Assembly (NCBI GenBank): GCA_020633825.1
Contig: JACKCV010000001.1
Span: 869,001-933,000 of the forward strand
Reading direction: 5' to 3'
Source: Fibrobacteria bacterium
GTDB taxonomy: Bacteria; Fibrobacterota; Fibrobacteria; UBA5070
Length of the DNA stretch: 64,000 nucleotides
Shown piece by piece: positions 58,666 through 64,000 of the stretch. A program made the translations under genes and the position numbers. Under the pieces are notes generated by a model. It worked only from the letters and a program-made list of their open reading frames with translations, ran no database searches and was not told the DNA's origin. The first letter of the stretch is position 1; the number at the start of each line of letters is the position of its first letter.

Positions 58666-59934
58666 TCAGGAGCACAGGGCCTCGAGGGTGGTCACGGTCT
58701 GTTCGCCCGTGGCGAGATCCTTGACTTCGACCTGGTCGGCGGAGACGCGGTCGGATCCGAGGAACACGGCCCGCTTGGCTCCGTTCTCCTGGGCGGCCTG
58801 CATCTGCTTGCCGAGTTTGCCTCCCCCGAAGGAAAATCCCACTTCGCGACCCGCCGCGCGCAGGACCGAGGCCGCGGAGGCGATGCGGGTCTCGTCGCTG
58901 TCGACGCTGACCAGCCAGAGATCGGGACCGGGGATGCCCGAGGGCAGCAGCCCCTTGTCCTTGAGGAGTTCGGCGATGACCACGTCGCCCATGCCGAAAC
59001 CGACCGCGGGCAGACGTTCCCCGCCGAGCTTGGCGAGGAGGTCGTCGTAGCGGCCGCCGCCGGCGATGGCGCGCAGCGACCGGCCGACGTCGAACAGTTC
59101 GTAGACCACGCCCGTGTAGTAGGCCAGGCCTCGCACCACGGTGGGGTCGAAGCGGCACCAGTCGGACACGCCGTGGGACGCCAGGAGGGAGAACAGGGTC
59201 TCGAGTTCGGCGAGGGCCGCCTTGGCTTCCTCGGAGGAGACCAGGGGAGCGACCTCCGCCAGGGACTTGGCCTCGAAGAGGGCGTCGAGACGACGGATTC
59301 CGTCTTCCGAGAGGCCCGCGCCGGAGAGGCCTTCGACGAAGGCTTCCCGGGGGAGCTTCTCGCGCCGGTCGAGGGCGAGGTAGACGGGGGGCTTGTCGGT
59401 GCAGCCGAGTTCGTCGAGCAGGGTGCTGATCAGGCGGCGGCTGGAGATGCGCGCCACGACGTCGGAGGAGTTCAGGCCCAGCTCTTCGCAGATGCGGCAG
59501 GCAGCAGCGATCAGTTCGGCGTCGGCCGACACGGAGTCGGAGCCGAGGATGTCCATGTTGAGCTGGAAGAATTCGCGCAGGCGTCCGCGCTGCTGCTTCT
59601 CGTAGCGCCACAGCCGGGGCAGGGAGAACCACCGTGCGGGGCGGCGGAGGTTGCGGCCCAGCTGGTTGGCCAGGCGGGCCAGGGTGGGGGTCATTTCCGG
59701 GCGCAGGGCGATGTCGCGTCCGCCCTTGTCCTGGAAGTTGTAGAGCTGCCCCACGATCTCGTCGCCGGATTTCCCGGTGTACAGCTCGAGGTGTTCGAAG
59801 GACGGTCCTTCGTACTCCTGGAACCCGAAGCGTGCGCAGACGCGTCTCCAGGCGGAGAAAATGTGGTTCTGCACCGCCATGTCGGCGGGGTAGAAGTCGC
59901 GGGTACCCTTGGGTGGCTGGATCTTCTGGCTCAT
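58666..59934 (-). CDS. hisS: Histidyl-tRNA synthetase
   Basis: A 422-residue class II synthetase. Begins QKIQPPKGTRDFYP (family start); motif 2 region RPEMTPTLARL and FSLPRLWRYEKQQRGRLREF; histidine-binding block GLAYYTGVVYELF and motif 3 AIAGGGRYDDLLAKLGG with FGMGDVVIAELL; C-terminal anticodon-binding domain (about 325-420). Charges tRNA-His. The ATG at 59934 is used because upstream sequence lacks conservation and coding bias, although the frame stays open. The tRNA-Lys gene lies 147 bp upstream on the opposite strand. Confidence 0.97.
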   Translation of the reverse strand: MSQKIQPPKGTRDFYPADMAVQNHIFSAWRRVCARFGFQEYEGPSFEHLELYTGKSGDEIVGQLYNFQDKGGRDIALRPEMTPTLARLANQLGRNLRRPARWFSLPRLWRYEKQQRGRLREFFQLNMDILGSDSVSADAELIAAACRICEELGLNSSDVVARISSRRLISTLLDELGCTDKPPVYLALDRREKLPREAFVEGLSGAGLSEDGIRRLDALFEAKSLAEVAPLVSSEEAKAALAELETLFSLLASHGVSDWCRFDPTVVRGLAYYTGVVYELFDVGRSLRAIAGGGRYDDLLAKLGGERLPAVGFGMGDVVIAELLKDKGLLPSGIPGPDLWLVSVDSDETRIASAASVLRAAGREVGFSFGGGKLGKQMQAAQENGAKRAVFLGSDRVSADQVEVKDLATGEQTVTTLEALCS

Positions 59935-60081
59935 GAGACCCCCAAAGGTAGGTCGCCGAAGAGGTCTGCCGCAGGCCCGTCGGGATCGGCCTCCGCGACT
60001 CGACACTGGGGCGATCGGGAAGTCGGGATTACCTTTTCCTCCTCTCCCACGGAAGCCCTTCGCGGCGGCCATGGAAGTACC

Positions 60082-60154
60082 GAGTCGGTAGCTCAGTCGG
60101 TAGAGCAGCGGCCTTTTAAGCCGCGGGTCGCGGGTTCAAGCCCCGCCCGACTCA
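60082..60154 (+). tRNA. tRNA-Lys (anticodon UUU)
   Basis: The full cloverleaf is visible: acceptor GAGTCGG/CCGACTC, D-arm GCTC...GAGC with AGTCGGTA loop, anticodon stem GCGGC/GCCGC with loop CTTTTAA (anticodon TTT at 60115-60117), 5-nt variable loop, T-stem GCGGG/CCCGC with TTCAAGC loop. Discriminator base A at 60154. CCA is not encoded. Located between hisS and mfd. Confidence 0.97.
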
Positions 60155-60210
60155 TCCTCCCCCCTTCCGCGTCCGCTCCCCCGGAGCTGGACGCCCAGCG
60201 GAGAACCCAC

Positions 60211-63200
60211 GTGCAGACCCTTCGCCAGCTCCTCGACGACCGCGGCCTGTTCCCTTCGTTGCGCGCCCTCGAACCCGCTTCCCCCTGGCGGGAAGTGGCC
60301 GGTCTCGACGGTTCCGCGCCGGCCGTCGCCGTGGCCTTGCGCCACCTCGCCCGCGGGGAAGGTGCACGCACCCTGGTGGTCGCCGAGGACGCGCGCGGCA
60401 TGGAACGGTTGCGCGACGACCTGGGGGCCCTTCTGGGCGACGAGGCGGTGCTTCCCTTCCCGGGCCTGGAGGTCAAGCCCTACGAGTGGCGCAAACCCTT
60501 CGGGGCGGCGCTGGAATCGCGTCTGGTCACCCTCGAAGCGTTGGCCAAGCCGGGGCCCCGCCTGGTGGTGACCACCTTGTCGGCCTTCGGCCAGCGTCTT
60601 TCGGAGCCCGGACGGCTCGCCCGCGAGACCCTCACCCTGCAAAAGGGTGGGGAGGCCGATCTGGCCAGGATCCGTCGGCGGCTTGGCGAGATGGGCTACC
60701 GCGAGGAGCCTCTCTGCGAGGAGATGGGCGCGTTCTCCGTGCGCGGCGGCATCCTCGACGTGTTCGGCCTCGGGATGGACAATCCCGTGCGCGCCGAGCT
60801 TTGGGGCGACGAGATCGAATCGCTGCGCGAGTTCGACCTCTTCACCCAGCGCAGTCTCGGGGACCGGGCCGAAGCCGAGATCCTCCCCCTCGACGAGGGG
60901 TTGCCCGGCGAAGAAGCGCTGCAGGAAGGCCTGTTGGCCCTGCTGGAGGCCTTCCCGGGGGAGGATCGACGGTTCGAAGCCGAGCGGAGCCGTTTGGAGG
61001 ACGAAGGGGACCGCACCGGATGGGCTTGGCAGCGCCCCTTCTTCGCGCGTCTGGATTGGAGCCTTCTCGACCACCTGGGCGACGGGGTCGAGTGTTTCCT
61101 GTTCTCGCCTCCTCCCCAGGAGGCCCAGGAGACCTTGCTCGACAACGCCCGATCGGCCTGCGCGAAGGCCCTCCAGACCGGACACCTGGTCGCGCCCGCC
61201 GAGGCGGTGTGGTTCCCGGGGGAGGAGCTGGCCGCACGGGTGGCCGCGGTGCCGTCCCTTCGGTTCACGGCCTTCCTCTCCGATCGGCCGGGTTCGGTAC
61301 GGGTGGAGTGCCGCGTCCAGGAGCGCACGGGATCGGGCATCGGCGAGGCCGGAGCCCGCATCCGGGAACTGGCCAAGGCAGGGGATCGCGTCCACCTGCT
61401 TTCGGTGAACCAGGGGCAGGCGAACCGGTTGTCGGAAATCGTCGAGGATCTCCCGGTGGCGGGCATCGTCGTGGGACATCTGGCCGCCGGTTTCCATCTG
61501 CCCCAGGACGGGCAGGCCTGGTGGACCGACCACCAGATCTTCCATCGCTTCGCGCGCCGCGTGCGGCGGGTCAAGGGGCGGTCGGGCGCGGCCCTTCCCG
61601 ACATCGAATCGCTCCAGAAGGGCGATTTCGTGGTCCACGAGACCTACGGCATCGGCAAGTACCTGGGCATCGAACGCATCCGCGCCGGCAACCAGGATGT
61701 CGACGTCCTGGTGCTCCAGTACGAAGGCAAGGATCGGCTGCGGGTCTCCATCTCCGACCTGGCCAAGATCCAGAAGTGGGGGAGCCGCGACGCGGAGCCG
61801 CCGCAACTGCACAAGCTGGGCGGCAAGACCTGGGACGTGCTGCAGGAGAAGACCCGCAAGGCCGTCGAGGAGATGGTCAAGGAGCTGGTGGAGCTCTACG
61901 CCAAGCGCTCCGTCGCGGTCCGCGAGGCCTTCCCCCCGGACGACCACTTCCAGACCGAGTTCGAGGACGCCTTCCCCTGGGATCTCACCGCCGACCAGGC
62001 GCGCGCCGTGGAGGAGTGCAAGATCGACCTCCAGGGGGAGCGTCCCATGGACCGGCTGGTGTGCGGCGACGTGGGCTTCGGGAAGACCGAAGTCGCGGTG
62101 AGGTCGGTGTTCAAGTCGGTGATGGCCCGCCGCCAGGTGGCCTTCCTGGCGCCCACCACCCTGCTGGCCAGCCAGCACGCCGCCACGCTGCAGGACCGCT
62201 TCGCCGACTGGCCCATCCGGGTGGAGCTGATGAACCGCTTCGTTCCAGCCAAGGAGCAGAAGCGGATCCTCCAGGACACCAAGGACGGCAAGGTCGACGT
62301 CCTGGTGGGCACCCACCGCATCCTCGCCAAGGATGTCGAATTCCGTCATCTGGGCCTGATGGTCCTGGACGAGGAACAGAAGTTCGGGGTCAAGCAGAAG
62401 GAACGGCTGAAGGAGATGCGCCACGAGGTGGACGTGCTCACCCTCACCGCCACCCCCATTCCCAGGACCTTGCACATGTCGCTGGCCGGGGCGCGCGACG
62501 TGTCGATCATCGCGACGCCGCCGCGCAACCGCCTGCCCGTGGGCACCCGGGTGCGGAACTTCTCCGAGGAGCGTCTCGGGGAAGCCCTGCGGGACGAGCT
62601 GGAGCGCGGCGGGCAGGCCTTCGTGGTGTCCCCCCGCATCGAAGGCCTGGAGGCGATCGCCCGCACCATCGAGGAGAACGTCCCCCAGGCGCGGGTGTGC
62701 GTGGGCCACGGACAGATGGGCGAGGACGAGCTGGAGCAGGTGATGGGGGCCTTCCTCGCCCGCGAATTCGACATCCTGGTGAGCACCACCATCGTCGAGT
62801 CGGGTCTCGACATCCCCTCGGTGAACACCATCTGCGTGATCGACGCGCACAAGTTCGGCCTGTCGCAGCTGCACCAGCTGCGGGGCCGGGTGGGGCGTTC
62901 CGACATCCACGCCTTCTGCGAGCTGTTCGTCCCCGACCTGGAGAAGCTTCCCCAGGACGCCAAGCGTCGACTGCAGGCCCTTGAGCAGTTCACCGACCTG
63001 GGATCGGGCTACGCCATCGCCATGCGCGACCTGGAGATCCGCGGCGCCGGGAATCTCCTGGGCCACAAGCAGCACGGGTTCGCCCACGCGGTGGGGTTCG
63101 AGACCTATTGCCGCATCCTCAAGGAGGCGGTCGACCAGCTCGCCGGCACCGAGAAGGCGCGCGTCCCCCTGGAGCCCCGCATCGAGCTGGACGGGGACGC

Positions 63201-63627
63201 CTTCCTGCCCGAGTCGTACATCGAGGATTCGCATGTGCGCATCCAGCTGTACCAGCGCATCGCCCGTCTGACCCGGACGGCCGAGATCGACGCCATGGGA
63301 GCCGAGTTGCGCGACCGCTTCGGTCCGGTGCCCGAGACCGCGGCCCTGGTGCTGCGCATGGCCGCCGCGCGCATCGCCGCCCGCGACGCCGGGGTGGCGG
63401 TGGGCGGGATCGCCCGCGGCCGCATGATCCTGGAATTCGACGAGGCCTGGAGGCCATCCCTCGAGGAACTCAAGGAGCGCGCCAACGGATTGCGGCCCAA
63501 GATCGAATGGCTCTCCATGGCCCAGCCCTTGCGCATGGTCGCCGACCTGACCGGATATCCCGGCGTGCGCGGGCAGGACGAGTTCCTCGCCATCCTGCGG
63601 AAGTTGGCGGGGGAGAAGCCCGCCTAG
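60211..63627 (+). CDS. mfd: Transcription-repair coupling factor Mfd
   Basis: An 1138-residue Mfd. The N-terminal UvrB-like region has FPGLEVKPYEW and TTLSAFGQRLS; the RNA-polymerase-interacting (RID) region follows QKGDFVVHETYGIGKYLGIERI (about 470-490). The translocase domain has CGDVGFGKTEVAVR (Walker A, about 620), LMVLDEEQKFGVKQKE (DEEQ box, about 715), TLTATPIPRTLHMSL, and lobe 2 with VSTTIVESGLDIPS and LHQLRGRVGRSD. The C-terminal TRCF domain is present. It removes stalled RNA polymerase and recruits UvrA. The GTG at 60211 with GGAGA upstream is the likely start, because the tRNA gene blocks a longer version. Length is normal. Confidence 0.95.
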   Translation: MQTLRQLLDDRGLFPSLRALEPASPWREVAGLDGSAPAVAVALRHLARGEGARTLVVAEDARGMERLRDDLGALLGDEAVLPFPGLEVKPYEWRKPFGAALESRLVTLEALAKPGPRLVVTTLSAFGQRLSEPGRLARETLTLQKGGEADLARIRRRLGEMGYREEPLCEEMGAFSVRGGILDVFGLGMDNPVRAELWGDEIESLREFDLFTQRSLGDRAEAEILPLDEGLPGEEALQEGLLALLEAFPGEDRRFEAERSRLEDEGDRTGWAWQRPFFARLDWSLLDHLGDGVECFLFSPPPQEAQETLLDNARSACAKALQTGHLVAPAEAVWFPGEELAARVAAVPSLRFTAFLSDRPGSVRVECRVQERTGSGIGEAGARIRELAKAGDRVHLLSVNQGQANRLSEIVEDLPVAGIVVGHLAAGFHLPQDGQAWWTDHQIFHRFARRVRRVKGRSGAALPDIESLQKGDFVVHETYGIGKYLGIERIRAGNQDVDVLVLQYEGKDRLRVSISDLAKIQKWGSRDAEPPQLHKLGGKTWDVLQEKTRKAVEEMVKELVELYAKRSVAVREAFPPDDHFQTEFEDAFPWDLTADQARAVEECKIDLQGERPMDRLVCGDVGFGKTEVAVRSVFKSVMARRQVAFLAPTTLLASQHAATLQDRFADWPIRVELMNRFVPAKEQKRILQDTKDGKVDVLVGTHRILAKDVEFRHLGLMVLDEEQKFGVKQKERLKEMRHEVDVLTLTATPIPRTLHMSLAGARDVSIIATPPRNRLPVGTRVRNFSEERLGEALRDELERGGQAFVVSPRIEGLEAIARTIEENVPQARVCVGHGQMGEDELEQVMGAFLAREFDILVSTTIVESGLDIPSVNTICVIDAHKFGLSQLHQLRGRVGRSDIHAFCELFVPDLEKLPQDAKRRLQALEQFTDLGSGYAIAMRDLEIRGAGNLLGHKQHGFAHAVGFETYCRILKEAVDQLAGTEKARVPLEPRIELDGDAFLPESYIEDSHVRIQLYQRIARLTRTAEIDAMGAELRDRFGPVPETAALVLRMAAARIAARDAGVAVGGIARGRMILEFDEAWRPSLEELKERANGLRPKIEWLSMAQPLRMVADLTGYPGVRGQDEFLAILRKLAGEKPA

Positions 63628-63640
63628 GTTCGCAGGATCC

Positions 63641-63658
63641 GGCTCCCCGGGGGGAGCC
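63641..63658. terminator. Bidirectional terminator-like hairpin between mfd and LamG gene
   Basis: GGCTCCC pairs with GGGAGCC around a 4-nt CGGG loop, 13 nt after the mfd stop and directly before the stop of the convergent gene. It can form on both strands. Confidence 0.55.
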
Positions 63659-64000
63659 TCACCTCCGTCGCGGCAGGAGCACGGCGGCGCCGGGCCTCTG
63701 GTTGGCGAAGGTCATCCGGATCCAATCGGGGGATCGGGCCGCGGCCTGGGCCCACACTTCGTCGATGGAGCCCAGGAAGTGCTTGGCGGGAAGGCCGACG
63801 GAATCCGTCGAGGCGCCGATGCGGAAGGGGTTGGATCGCTTGCCCGAGGCGTCGGGATCCCACAGCGAGGAGGAGTCGGCGGGCACGCCGTCGACGAAGA
63901 GCGACACCAGGGAATCGCGCACCACCATGGACAGGTGGGTCCAACGCGCGGTATCGGCCGGGGCGAGGCTGTAGCGTCCTCCGTCGGGGGCGCTGCGGTG
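63659..64000 (-). CDS. LamG/concanavalin-like domain protein (partial, C-terminal end)
   Basis: The last 113 residues of a protein whose start lies beyond the right edge; the frame is open to position 64000. ARWTHLSMVVRDSLVSLFVDG, with the classic W-hydrophobic-strand then FVDG turn, and FRIGASTDSVGLPAKHFLGSIDEVW, with GxIDEV, mark a LamG (laminin-G/concanavalin-A-like) domain, often in exported carbohydrate-binding or DUF2341 proteins. It ends shortly after with no visible sorting tail. Confidence 0.72.
   Translation of the reverse strand, partial: HRSAPDGGRYSLAPADTARWTHLSMVVRDSLVSLFVDGVPADSSSLWDPDASGKRSNPFRIGASTDSVGLPAKHFLGSIDEVWAQAAARSPDWIRMTFANQRPGAAVLLPRRR

Noticed and set aside
58267..60210. 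Long N-terminal extension of mfd
   Set aside because: The frame stays open through hisS and mutL antisense and the tRNA gene, but known Mfd proteins begin near 60211, where a GTG with a ribosome-binding site is present.

Overview
The window is a high-G+C bacterial chromosome segment, most likely from a non-gut member of the Fibrobacterota. Three things point there. One gene (53621-54475) is a TIGR02147-type protein, a paralogous family first described in Fibrobacter succinogenes. There is a dense set of secreted plant/algal polysaccharide-degrading enzymes (GH5, GH44, GH128, CE2, CE4, BNR_4). Several of these end in a C-terminal module resembling type IX secretion sorting tails. The species cannot be named from sequence alone.

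Layout. 1-235: a tandem repeat. 367-9044: an exported protein, an IS1182-family element inserted at that gene's stop codon, a DUF116 protein, a LigB/DODA-type dioxygenase, a BNR_4 exported protein and a DUF2239 protein. 9407-29859: a 20.5-kb, eleven-gene, one-directional island with mostly overlapping start and stop codons. Its order is: 1744-aa DEAD/DUF1998 helicase, SNF2-type helicase, Eco57I-like adenine methyltransferase, DUF3696 ATPase, PIN-domain protein, RNA ligase, DarT, DarG, McrB, McrC, HNH nuclease. This is the most interesting part of the window: a composite anti-phage operon with DISARM/Hma/Druantia-like enzymes at the front, an RNA-acting pair plus DarTG in the middle, and McrBC plus HNH at the back.

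29904-34121: an IS1380-family element interrupted between its left end and its transposase by a complete IS21-family element, both with recognisable target duplications. 34389-38610: gap, a GlxA-like AraC regulator, then a divergent GNAT/RimK-type ATP-grasp pair. 38669-42098: two exported carbohydrate-active enzymes. 42401-48061: a tight cluster of CotH kinase, DUF4956 membrane protein, HlyD-type adaptor, TolC-like outer-membrane factor and VTC polyphosphate-polymerase domain protein. 48125-56049 (minus strand): GH5, GH44, a CBM11-like lipoprotein coupled to the TIGR02147 regulator, and a CE4 deacetylase. 56183-56557: a 70-bp tandem repeat. 56685-63627: housekeeping genes mutL, hisS, tRNA-Lys(UUU) and mfd. 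A LamG-like protein runs off the right edge.

How the genes fit together. The island reads as layered defence: DNA modification plus helicase translocases (restriction or exclusion), an ATPase/PIN pair, RNA ligation, DNA ADP-ribosylation with its macrodomain antidote, and modified-DNA restriction by McrBC. The exported hydrolases describe a polysaccharide-degrading lifestyle. The CotH-DUF4956-HlyD-OMF-VTC cluster suggests envelope or exported phosphate chemistry. All names rest on motif recognition by eye; no database search was run.
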